DNA from: Frankia alni
GTDB lineage: Bacteria; Actinomycetota; Actinomycetes; Frankiales; Frankiaceae
Assembly (NCBI GenBank): GCA_026225295.1
Contig: JAMFSN010000309.1
Coordinates: forward strand, 84,845 to 148,844
DNA: 64,000 bases
Direction: 5' to 3'
A model generated the notes under the pieces. It did not search any database. It was not told the DNA's origin and was given only the letters and a program-made list of their open reading frames with translations. Of this stretch, positions 52,174 through 60,240 are shown piece by piece. The first letter of the stretch is position 1. The number at the start of each line of letters is the position of its first letter. The position numbers and the translations under genes were made by a program.

Positions 52174-53445
52174 TTAGGGGCCGGCTGGGCCGTCCTGAGC
52201 GGGTGTGGCCGGCGGGTCCGTTGCGGCGGCGTATGCGCGTTCGGTCAGGTTGGGGGTGAGACCGGTCTGGTCGGCGCACCAGCGGACCCACGCGGGGATG
52301 AGGGCGAGAGCGGCTTTGGTGGTGGGGTCGTCGTCCCATTCGAGAGCGATCCGTTCGCGCACGTTGGCGGTCCGGTGGGGTGGGCAGGCGAGCCGGGTCT
52401 GTGCGATCGTGCCGTGCGTCCATTCCTCCACAAGCCAGCGGGCGGCTTGCCCGTCGGGTGCGGTGCCGTGCCGGCTGGTGTACCAGGCGGTGAACGCGTC
52501 CAGGTAGGGGTCGACGGGGGCGTCGTGGTACAGCCCGCGGCGCCATTCGGTGTCGGTGGGAAGCGGTGTGCCGGCGTCGGCGAGGGTGCTGCGTAGGTCG
52601 TCGCAGCGGCGCATGATCCGGAAGTAGTTGTCCATCAGTCGGCGTGATTCGTCGCCGACGACGCCGGGGTCGTCGGTGGGGAACGGCAGGATCTCGGCGA
52701 GTTAGGCGGGGTCGGCGTCGTCCGGTTCCGCGCCGGTCGCTGACGGCCCGACCGTGTCGCGCCACGCCTGCGCGGCGTCGTCCTGGCTGTCGTACGGGCC
52801 AGCGTCGAAAGGGCGGATGATCGGGGTGCAGGCGTCGACGTCGAGCAGGAACACCTCGTTGCCACTGTCCCGGCCTGGCCGGTGGCAGCAGACCAGCACG
52901 GCGAATCGGGTGTGATAGCCGTCGGCGAGCAGGTGGACCTCGCCGGTCGGCGTCACGCTGCCGGTCGCGGCGAGCCATTCCGGGTCGCCGGTGCGGGGGC
53001 CGCCGAGGCGGCCGAGTTGAGTGGCGGCGGCGCGGGCGAGGCGGTGGGGCGCGAGTGCGGTGATGCCGTGCAGCAGATACCGCGGGCCTGCCGAACCTCG
53101 GTCCGCCTTCCCGGCGGCGTCGATCAGGGCGGCCAGCCAGTCCAGCAACGCGAAGCCGGCTGTGTGTTCACCGATCGCACGGTGCAGGGTGGCGCCGACG
53201 AGTTCGGCACTTGCCTGTTCCAGCTCGCGCGGGCCTGCGGCGTCGATGAGTGGACCGGTGTCGGCGAGAATCTGGGTGATGCTCGGCCGCCACCACCCGC
53301 GGGTGCCCTCCCGGGGCTCGTCGAACAGAACGCGTGCCGGGCTCGGTGGGGGGATGACCGGCTGAGGGGGCGTCGGGCGGACAGGTCTGACCGTCTTGCC
53401 CGCCCGCTTCTTCTGCGGCGTGCGCCGCCGGGAAACCGATGACAT
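52174..53445 (-). pseudogene. conserved hypothetical gene interrupted by an in-frame TAA
   Basis: From ATG 53445 (GAGGG before it) one frame of 424 codons runs to the stop at 52174 with a single internal stop, TAA at 52702-52704 (codon 248). Text before (A-E-P-D-D-A-D-P-A) and after (L-A-E-I-L-P-F-P-T-D-D-P) reads as one protein, and codon usage is the same on both sides. A change from CAA or CAG would explain the stop. The downstream part contains an ATG at 52635 but no ribosome-binding site. The protein is soluble, with a basic Pro-rich N-terminus; I do not recognise a family. Two truncated products or readthrough are alternatives. Confidence 0.72.
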
Positions 53446-53628
53446 GCCCTCACGGTATTGACGACCACATTCGGGTCATCACCGCGTCCGCGGCCGTTCG
53501 ACACGTGCGCCACGATCAGACCTTCGTCACCGTGAGGCGACCTCGGATCACCGGCGACCGACCCTCACGCGGTGTGTCTGTGACCGGGAGGCCGCGGGTC
53601 GCTGCTGGCGAGTCGCTATGGTCGCTCG

Positions 53629-53817
53629 GTGAATTCGGTGAGTAGAGAGCGGCTCGTCGCCCTGGCCGAGGACGACCAGATCGTCGCGGCCTGTTCCCGC
53701 GGCGAGTTCCAGCAGACGATCCCCGTCCTCTACCTACCGCTGCCGACTCCACCGCCCGGCGGCGCGGAGTGGGTCGAGGCGTACCGCTTCTGGGCGACGG
53801 CGGGGTGGGGGAAGTGA
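53629..53817 (+). CDS. small hypothetical protein upstream of frameshifted gene
   Basis: A 62-residue acidic protein, S-R-E-R-L-V-A-L-A-E-D-D-Q-I-V-A-A-C near the start and E-W-V-E-A-Y-R-F-W-A-T-A-G-W-G-K at the end. Its stop overlaps the next start by four bases (GTGA), a sign of a true gene pair. The start may be GTG 53629 or GTG 53638. Family and function are unknown. Confidence 0.65.
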   Translation: MNSVSRERLVALAEDDQIVAACSRGEFQQTIPVLYLPLPTPPPGGAEWVEAYRFWATAGWGK

Positions 53818-54093
53818 CCGCGAAGGCGAAGCCCCTCCCACCCGACCTGCAGGTGTGGGTCGACGCGGGCAAGAAGTACGGGCTCTCCCACGCCCACGTG
53901 CAGATGGCCGGGGGAACTCGGGTTGAACCCACGGAAGTTCGGCAAGATCGGTAACCACCGGCCAGAGCCCGGGAAGGCACCGCTGCCCGATCTCGGCAAG
54001 TACCCTGCTCGGCGCTACGGAGCGTCATCGACTCTGAAGATCGGCCAAAGCGACCGGTCTTGCTTGACAGCGCCTTCGCCTGGCGCGTCGTGA
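53814..54093 (+). pseudogene. small conserved actinobacterial gene with frameshift in a G run
   Basis: GTG 53814 opens T-A-K-A-K-P-L-P-P-D-L-Q-V-W-V-D-A-G and K-K-Y-G-L-S-H-A-H-V-Q-M-A, a widespread small actinobacterial protein. After the GGGGG at 53910-53914 the expected text E-L-G-L-N-P-R-K-F-G-K-I and N-H-R-P-E-P-G-K-A-P-L-P continues in the next frame, to TGA 54091-54093. A single inserted G explains this. In the unshifted frame the product ends after about 20 unrelated residues. Phase variation or a sequencing error at the G run are both possible. Confidence 0.75.
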
Positions 54094-54498
54094 CGCCGGT
54101 CAGGCCGCCTCGAGGTCTCTGAAGTAGCGGATCGGCGCTGATGGCCTGGGTGACGCGGTCACGTCCGGCTCCTCGCCGACGCCGCCGCCGCGTTGATCCC
54201 GGACGGCGTGTTCGTCCTTACTCTCTGCTGCACCCTTGCTTCTTCGACCAGACCCCGGTGGAGGACGCCACCACCTGGCCAGTGGCACCACCGGCCAGTG
54301 GCACCGCCACGTCCGCGGCACCTCCACCACGAACAACGGCGACCCTGCGCGGCGCCGACCCGGGTCCGTGTGAACAGGCCCGATCCGGACACCTGCTCCA
54401 CGCGCCTGACCGCACCGCGACTCGCCGGGCCGCCCTCCCCCCGTACGGGTCACTCCCTGAAACCGCACGCGAGCGACGCGATTTCGGACCACGCCGGC

Positions 54499-54665
54499 CT
54501 ACTTCCAGATGCCGGTGATGGGCGCGGCGGCCGCGCTCGCGGCTGAGTGGGGCAGGTGGTACAGGCCCTCAATGGTTCGCAGGACCGCGTAGTGAGTGAT
54601 CCTCTCCGTGACGGTTCTGCCTCGACGTGCGCCCCCACGATGACCGTCGGCCCCGGGTCGGCCAC
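54499..54665 (-). pseudogene. phosphoesterase (phospholipase C/acid phosphatase-like) C-terminal remnant
   Basis: Two frames carry adjacent pieces: D-P-G-P-T-V-I-V-G-A-H-V-E-A, then, after a frame change near 54610, T-E-R-I-T-H-Y-A-V-L-R-T-I-E-G and A-A-P-I-T-G-I-W-K before TAG 54499-54501. This is the usual end of the phosphoesterase family (T-H-Y-S-L-L-R-T-I-E followed by P-I-T-G-V-W). The catalytic N-terminal two thirds are absent. Confidence 0.7.
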
Positions 54666-55054
54666 AGACAGCCGCCGCGCACGACGCGGTCGAGGCAGGC
54701 GCCATCGGAAAGATCCTCCTCAATATCGCGGCCTATCAATAACCTCAGCGCTGGAGAACAACCCAGACAAATCGTCGGATCGGGCTTTTGCCAGACTGAA
54801 CTCGTAGTAGTAGACAACGCCCCGGTCGATGAGCGACCGCCCCGCGCGGTCGTTGGAATGGCCTCCCAGACCGGGGCGGATGAGACGCCACACCCACCCC
54901 GGACACTGAGATGTTTCTTCCCTCAACCGTCACCGACGTCTTCGACACTCGCCACCAGCGGGCCGTCGGCCCAGGGCGGGTGCGCCCGCTCTGCCGCGCG
55001 GGATGGAGCGTTTGTCCTGGCCGGCCCCGACGAGGAGGCGCCGACGGCCGTGGT
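54666..55054. other. 389-bp region between phosphoesterase remnant and hydrolase gene
   Basis: A minus-strand frame (54720-54926) is open but not recognised. It may be further decayed sequence. No repeats were noticed. Confidence 0.45.
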
Positions 55055-56626
55055 TCAGCCGGTCGCGACGACGGACGGATCCGCGTAGGCGAGCAGCGCG
55101 GCCCGGTCGTCCGGCAGCACGAAGCCGGCCTTGATCGTCTTCTCTGCGGCCGCGTCGTAGCGCTGCCGGTACACCGCGCGGGACGGGTAGAGCTGGGCCA
55201 GCCGGGCGGCCGTGAACGGCGTGGTCGAGCCGAGCAGCAGGCAGATCGTCGACGCCTCGGGCCCCGGCACGCCCGACAGCGTCGCGACCGGCACGTCGAC
55301 CGGCGGCGTACGGATCCCGCCGAGCGCGATGCCGTCGGAGTCCCGGCGGACCTGGGGTGTCGTCCCGGCGGTCAGGCTGATGCGCGGCGCGATAACCGGC
55401 GCCTGACCCGACGTCATCCACGTTGTCAGCGCGCGCAACGCGGACTTCGCGACCAGGTGCGTCGTCCCGTTGTTGATCGGCACGCCACAGTCGATCGACG
55501 ACGAGTTCGCCCCGATCAGGTGCTGATCGGCGTGCGCGGTGCCGGTCACCTCCCACAGCCGGAAGCGGTCGCTGTCAGGTTGCCGCGCCTTGGACGAGTC
55601 CAGGATGCCGGTCAAGTCGGACTCGGTCTGGATATCGAGCACCGGCGCGTCCTGGTCGGTACGGAAGATCGCCGGAGTACCGCCGAGTGAGCCGGCGAGG
55701 TCGGCGCCCTTACCCGGCCCGACCAGTGGCAGCCCGGTGGCCCCGCGGCTGTGGACGAAGAACCCGTCGAAGGCCTTCGTGAGCGGCTGTACGCCGTCGT
55801 AGTAAGTGACCATGGCGAACGCCGACTGCGACTCCCCCGCTGCGATCAGCCGCTGCGGGTGCAGCCCGCCCAGCGCCGCGCCGGTACGGACCGCCCGCGC
55901 GACCTGGGTGAAAATGTCGAACGCGTAGCCGTCGCCCGGATGCGTCAGCGAGCCGTAGCGGGCCGGGTCGATCACCTTCAGACCCTTACCGGCCGCCTCG
56001 GAACCGGGTGTGTCAACCTTCACCAGCACCGGCCCGCCCTCCACCCCGATCCGCTGGGCCGAGACGCCGATCCACACGTCACCACGCCGCATGATCTCTT
56101 CGTGCAGGGTGGCCCACTCGGGGTCGGCATCGACGCCGCCGCTGACGTTGAGCCACTCGACGACAACATTGCCGCTGAACCGGGCGGCGTCCGCCGGCCG
56201 ACGCACCACGATACGGGTCTTGTACGGAGCGCTCGCGTCAGGCGCGAACGTCCAACGACCGTCGTTCGTCAGCGGAGCCGAGGCCTTGTACGACGACGCG
56301 GTACCACTCGCCGCGTACTCCGACTCGACGTAGCCACCCGCCTTGAGGTCCACCGGGATGGCCGTGCCCATGAACACGCCCTTCCCGCCGGCGAGCTGCT
56401 GCGAGACGTCAGCCGCCGGACCGGCCGGGCGCGGGGGCGTGTGGACGGCCGCGGTCGGCGTCGCGCCGGTCGCCGACGACCCTCCCCCGCTGCTCGAACA
56501 AGCCGCCGTCACCGCGAGAACGGCACACACCGCCGCGGCGGCGCGGTACGAGGCCCGGCCGCGGCGGGCGGCACCGAGCAGGTTGCGCGCCCCGCCAACC
56601 GATAAACCTATCCCGTTCTGGATCAT
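55055..56626 (-). CDS. alpha/beta hydrolase domain lipoprotein
   Basis: A 523-residue exported protein. A basic N-terminus, a hydrophobic stretch (about 29-42) and A-V-T-A-A-C-S-S-S-G give a lipoprotein signal with Cys near 43, followed by a Thr/Pro/Ala linker. The hydrolase part has N-V-V-V-E-W-L-N-V-S-G-G, the nucleophile elbow A-A-G-E-S-Q-S-A near residue 263, and W-E-V-T-G-T-A-H-A-D with the likely catalytic His. GAGG is seven bases before the ATG. It is a paralog of the partial gene at 1-582. The divergent TetR at 56853 is the likely regulator. Substrate unknown. Confidence 0.9.
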   Translation of the reverse strand: MIQNGIGLSVGGARNLLGAARRGRASYRAAAAVCAVLAVTAACSSSGGGSSATGATPTAAVHTPPRPAGPAADVSQQLAGGKGVFMGTAIPVDLKAGGYVESEYAASGTASSYKASAPLTNDGRWTFAPDASAPYKTRIVVRRPADAARFSGNVVVEWLNVSGGVDADPEWATLHEEIMRRGDVWIGVSAQRIGVEGGPVLVKVDTPGSEAAGKGLKVIDPARYGSLTHPGDGYAFDIFTQVARAVRTGAALGGLHPQRLIAAGESQSAFAMVTYYDGVQPLTKAFDGFFVHSRGATGLPLVGPGKGADLAGSLGGTPAIFRTDQDAPVLDIQTESDLTGILDSSKARQPDSDRFRLWEVTGTAHADQHLIGANSSSIDCGVPINNGTTHLVAKSALRALTTWMTSGQAPVIAPRISLTAGTTPQVRRDSDGIALGGIRTPPVDVPVATLSGVPGPEASTICLLLGSTTPFTAARLAQLYPSRAVYRQRYDAAAEKTIKAGFVLPDDRAALLAYADPSVVATG

Positions 56627-56852
56627 CGCTTGACCTCTTCGTTGTTCGACTACCGAGTCTCGCCGGCCGGGCCACGAGGAACTCCCCGAGAGCCACTCGT
56701 TCTCTCGACCCGATCGGAAAAATCGGAACGCCAGGCGTCACTACGGGGCGATGCCCAGCCGACCGCTCGCTGGTGAAGCAGGAGCGTAGGGCGACGAACC
56801 GAGATTGAGAACGGGGTGCGGATCTCACTACGCGCAGATAGAATGTCCGGGA

Positions 56853-57443
56853 ATGGCCCAGATGCTGACACCCCGGCGTGACGACGCCCGCCGCAACCGC
56901 GAGTCCATACTCCGGGAGGCCGACGCGGTCTTCGGGGACAGCTCCGACGTCGTGTCAATGGACGAGATCGCGCGCCGGACGGGACTCGGCAGGGCAACGG
57001 TCTACCGCCACTTCTCGGACCGCCACGCCCTCGCGGCCGCCGTCGTGCGCCAGAACCTTGAGGCCTTGAGACGCTCCGTCAACACAGCGAACAGCGAGGG
57101 CCGTTCCTTCCGGGACCTGCTCCACCTCGTGCTGTCCACGCAAGTCTCGATGCGCCCGCTCGCCATCCTCCTACGGGAACTGCCGGCCAAGGATCAGCGG
57201 CAGCACGTCGCCACCTTGATCGGGATACTCACTCCCTCGTTCCGGCGCGCTCAAGCAGAAGGAGACCTCCGCGAGGACGCTGAACCGGCGGACCTCACGG
57301 TGATCATGAGCATGCTCGACGCCGCTGCCGAGACCAGACACGCTGGCGGTGACCCCGGCGTGGCGATGCAACGGATCATCAGCATCGTTCTTGACGGCCT
57401 CTTCGCACAGCCCACGCCCGGCACCGGTCGGATGCTCGCCTAG
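56853..57443 (+). CDS. TetR family transcriptional regulator
   Basis: A 196-residue TetR protein with helix-turn-helix V-S-M-D-E-I-A-R-R-T-G-L-G-R-A-T-V-Y-R-H-F at about residues 32-52. The ATG at 56853 is preceded by TAGAAT nine bases upstream and no ribosome-binding site, so a leaderless message is likely. Reading from 56805 would add 16 non-family residues. It is divergent from the alpha/beta hydrolase lipoprotein gene and presumably controls it and itself. Confidence 0.9.
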   Translation: MAQMLTPRRDDARRNRESILREADAVFGDSSDVVSMDEIARRTGLGRATVYRHFSDRHALAAAVVRQNLEALRRSVNTANSEGRSFRDLLHLVLSTQVSMRPLAILLRELPAKDQRQHVATLIGILTPSFRRAQAEGDLREDAEPADLTVIMSMLDAAAETRHAGGDPGVAMQRIISIVLDGLFAQPTPGTGRMLA

Positions 57444-57471
57444 CTCGGCCCTGTAGGGGTCCGGTCGGGGG

Positions 57472-58191
57472 TCAGCGCGCGGCCACCTCGAGCAGCGCGT
57501 CGGTGACTGCCCGCGGTTCGGTGATCATCAGGTCGTGGCCGGTGTCGATGTCCCACAGCCGGCCCTCGGCGCGGGCCCGGCCCATCAGCTCGGGGTCCCG
57601 GGTGGCCAGCGTCGACGTGCACACGATGTGGTATTGCGGGATCGCCCCGAGGGCCTTCTCGTTGGTGAGGACAAGCGGTTGCTCGAAGCAGCGCCACGGA
57701 TGAGCGGTCAGCCGGTCGTCCATCCAGGCCAGGTCGGCCGGGTCGGTGACGCCGTAGAACTGGGCGGCGCCGGGCGCCGGCAGCAGCACGAGTTCGACGC
57801 CGTCGACCACCTGACCGAAGGGCCGGGTCGCCTCGATGATCGGGCCGGCCACGTCGACCAGGGACTGGCCGTTCACGGGGTTGGCCGCGTCGAGATAGAC
57901 GAGGCGTCCGATCCGGTCGGGGGCCCGGTCGGCGGTGCCGGTGATGACCATCCCGCCGTAGCTGTGGCCGACCAGGATCACGTCGCGCAGGTCCTCGTAG
58001 TACAGCAGGGCGACGATGTCGCTGATGTGCAGGTCCAGGTCGATCCCGGGGCGCAGGAGGTGCGACCGCTCGCCTTCCCCGGTCATCGTGGGCGTGTACA
58101 CCTCGTGCCCGGCGGCCCGTAACCGTCGGGCGACCTTCTGGTAGCACCAGCCGCCGTGGCCACCGCCGTGCACCAGTACGTACGTCGCCAT
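57472..58191 (-). CDS. alpha/beta hydrolase (esterase/hydroxynitrile-lyase-like)
   Basis: A 239-residue cytosolic hydrolase. It begins Y-V-L-V-H-G-G-G-H-G-G-W-C-Y, with the nucleophile in V-G-H-S-Y-G-G-M near 77 and the catalytic His in D-T-G-H-D-L-M near the C-terminus. This short form matches the salicylate-esterase/hydroxynitrile-lyase branch of the fold. GGAGG is seven bases before the ATG. The divergent TetR gene and its operator region lie 109 bases away. Substrate unknown. Confidence 0.92.
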   Translation of the reverse strand: MATYVLVHGGGHGGWCYQKVARRLRAAGHEVYTPTMTGEGERSHLLRPGIDLDLHISDIVALLYYEDLRDVILVGHSYGGMVITGTADRAPDRIGRLVYLDAANPVNGQSLVDVAGPIIEATRPFGQVVDGVELVLLPAPGAAQFYGVTDPADLAWMDDRLTAHPWRCFEQPLVLTNEKALGAIPQYHIVCTSTLATRDPELMGRARAEGRLWDIDTGHDLMITEPRAVTDALLEVAAR

Positions 58192-58265
58192 CGGCGAACC
58201 TCCTTCACACCGCCCAGGCGACCGAGCGGAATGACCGGACCACCGCGCCGAGCGTCAGTAACCGT

Positions 58266-58291
58266 GTTATCGGGTTGATAACGGCGTTATC
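58266..58291. promoter_or_regulatory. TetR-type operator: GTTATC / GATAAC / GTTATC
   Basis: GTTATC at 58266-58271, its complement GATAAC at 58277-58282, and GTTATC again at 58286-58291 form two overlapping palindromes with spacers of 5 and 3 bases. The block ends nine bases before the start codon of the TetR gene and is 75 bases upstream of the divergent esterase start, ideal for control of both. Confidence 0.75.
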
Positions 58292-58299
58292 GTACGGCT

Positions 58300-58962
58300 A
58301 TGGAGGAAGTTCGGCAAGGTAGTCAGCCGCGCGGGCCGGGGTCCGGAGGTCCGTCGCGGACCGGCGACGCCATCGTCGACGTGGTGGTCGAGATCTTGGA
58401 GTCCGACGGCTACGACGCCGTCGCGCTGCGCGAGGTCGCCCGCCGCGCCCACGTCTCGCTCGCGACCATTTACAAGATGTTCGCGACCCGGCACGAACTT
58501 ATCCTGACCGCCGTGGAGCGCTGGATGGCCACCAACTGCTACGCCGATCTGGCCGCGCCGGCGGCCGACGAGTCACTCCACGACGGCCTCATGCGGGTCT
58601 TCCGCTATGTCTTTGAACCGTGGGTGCGCAGCCCCCGGATGCTCGAGGCCTTCCACCGGGCGCGCACCGGCCCGGGCCGCGACCGCCTCGATCTGCAGGG
58701 CCTGAACGCGATCGAGCCGGTGGCCCGGGCCGTGCTGGCCGGGGCCGATCCGGCCTACGTCGACGACGTCGATCTTGTCCTCACGAACGTGTCCCACGCC
58801 CTGATCGGGCGGTTCGCGGACGGCGCACTGCCGATCACCGCGATCCTGCCGACCTTGGAGCGGGCCGTGTTCCGGCTCGTCGCGGACAACGAGCCGGAAG
58901 CGGGCGCGGCGGTCCGCGCCCGTCGGTCCGGGCTGCGCCGGCCGGCCGGCGCGGGTCCGTGA
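58300..58962 (+). CDS. TetR family transcriptional regulator
   Basis: A 220-residue TetR protein. The helix-turn-helix contains V-A-L-R-E-V-A-R-R-A-H-V-S-L-A-T-I-Y-K-M-F at about 40-61; the rest is helical, with a basic C-terminal tail. The ATG at 58300 follows directly after the operator-like palindromes and has no ribosome-binding site, so a leaderless message is probable. It should repress itself and the divergent esterase. Confidence 0.92.
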   Translation: MEEVRQGSQPRGPGSGGPSRTGDAIVDVVVEILESDGYDAVALREVARRAHVSLATIYKMFATRHELILTAVERWMATNCYADLAAPAADESLHDGLMRVFRYVFEPWVRSPRMLEAFHRARTGPGRDRLDLQGLNAIEPVARAVLAGADPAYVDDVDLVLTNVSHALIGRFADGALPITAILPTLERAVFRLVADNEPEAGAAVRARRSGLRRPAGAGP

Positions 58963-59105
58963 GCCGTCGGCCGCGGACGGCCGGCGCCCGTCGGCGGGGC
59001 GACGACTGCGCTCAGCCCGACCGGTGGCGCGGGGCCACGGATGGTTGCCTTTACCTCGGCCTGTTCACCGAGAGTCAGCCCGACGAGGATCCGGGGAGTC
59101 GCCGG

Positions 59106-59981
59106 TCACGCCGGTCGCTCCGCGAGCGCGGCAATACGGGGAGCGCCGAGCCGCTCGCCCAGCTGCCGGCAGGCGGACTTCAGCGACTCAGCTATCTCGG
59201 CCACGTCGGCGTACTGGTGGGCGTCGAACACGATGCCCAAAACCCCGCCGACTTTTCCGTCCGCACCGAAGACCGGGGCTGACAGGAGCGACGTACGCAT
59301 CGTGCGGGTCGCATCGGAGTCCATTTCCATGAGGTCGTCATGAGCAAGTGCGGCGGCCACGAAGTGGCGCCGGGCCGCCGACAGCTCGGCGACCGTCGAT
59401 CTGAACTCCCGGCGGGTAGCGGGATCGAGCAGCACGCTGTGCCCGATTTCCCGGACGAGCGCCGCCGCCTTTCGCAGGCGGGACCGCGCTTCGTCACTCA
59501 TCGTGGGAGCGCGGGCGATCCAGCGTTCCAGTTCGGATTCGTCCCAGGCGGCAAACGCCAGTCCGTTGGGAGGCGCCAAGGGAAAGGACTGGCCCTCCAC
59601 CATCGTCACGGACAGAAGCGAACTCGGGCCGACCCGACTTATGTTAATCAGCTGGTCACCGGCTGACACATAGCCGAGTACTTCGCAGCCGAGTTCCTCG
59701 TACAGTTCACGCGCCGCGGCCCGCAGCAGGCCGACAACTGCCGCGCCCTGCTGAGCCGACGCGCCGATCGAGATCAGCCCCGCGCCGAGGGTGTAACCGT
59801 CTTTGTTGCGTCTGACCCATTGTGACGGCTCGAGAGCCAAAAGTACCGCTTGACAGGTCGCCCGGCTCTGACCCAGCCGGCGGGCCAGATCCGCGACCGC
59901 ATAGGCCTCACCGGGATGATCTGCGAGGTATTTAACGATCGCAACCGCGCGAACAGCGGAGGGAGCTGGTTGGAGGGCCAT
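59106..59981 (-). CDS. IclR family regulator (module B)
   Basis: A 291-residue IclR protein, paralogous over its full length to that at 44016-44891. Shared strings include A-V-A-D-L-A-R-R-L-G-Q-S-R-A-T-C-Q-A-V-L and S-L-L-S-A-P-V-F-x-A-D-G-K. The ATG at 59981 gives the same length as the paralog; the open frame continues upstream only because it runs through an SMP-30 remnant. No strong ribosome-binding site is visible. The intact LLM gene of module B lies upstream on the same strand and is the likely target. Confidence 0.92.
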   Translation of the reverse strand: MALQPAPSAVRAVAIVKYLADHPGEAYAVADLARRLGQSRATCQAVLLALEPSQWVRRNKDGYTLGAGLISIGASAQQGAAVVGLLRAAARELYEELGCEVLGYVSAGDQLINISRVGPSSLLSVTMVEGQSFPLAPPNGLAFAAWDESELERWIARAPTMSDEARSRLRKAAALVREIGHSVLLDPATRREFRSTVAELSAARRHFVAAALAHDDLMEMDSDATRTMRTSLLSAPVFGADGKVGGVLGIVFDAHQYADVAEIAESLKSACRQLGERLGAPRIAALAERPA

Positions 59982-60038
59982 AAAATGGAAGGATATCCGG
60001 ACGGTGGTCCGGGAACTCAGACCCGCGCCGGCTGGGTT

Positions 60039-60160
60039 GACGCTGTCCGCACCACCGTCGGGAGTGAGGCGAACCAGCTTCCCGGACCCGACAAGGACGA
60101 TCCAGACGCAACCGGACTCATCGATCCTCCGGCCACGAGTTCCCACCGCCGTTCGCGCAT
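60039..60160 (-). pseudogene. SMP-30-like lactonase remnant (module B)
   Basis: An ATG at 60160 opens M-R-E-R-R-W-E-L-V-A-G-G, equivalent to M-K-V-D-W-E-L-M-M-D-G-L at the start of the intact gene at 43116. After a deletion and frame change the next recognisable block is I-D-E-S-G-C-V-W-I-V-L-V-G-S-G-K-L-V-R, then T-P-D-G-G-A-D-S-V. It matches I-D-E-D-G-C-V-W-V-T-A-M-G-A-G-R-I-I-R with T-P-E-G-K-E-D-A-V. About 180 residues between and the C-terminal 60 or so are gone. It lies between the intact LLM and IclR genes. Confidence 0.8.
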
Positions 60161-60240
60161 GCTGAAATCCTGAAGAGATATTGATCTATCGTTGAGGTGT
60201 CGGCCGGCAGGGCGTTCACTCCGGATGTCACCCGCTGCGT

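Noticed and set aside
54720..54926. 68-codon minus-strand frame with a Y-Y-Y-E-F stretch
   Set aside because: No family, no start signal, and it lies in a decayed zone; could be part of a remnant but cannot be supported.
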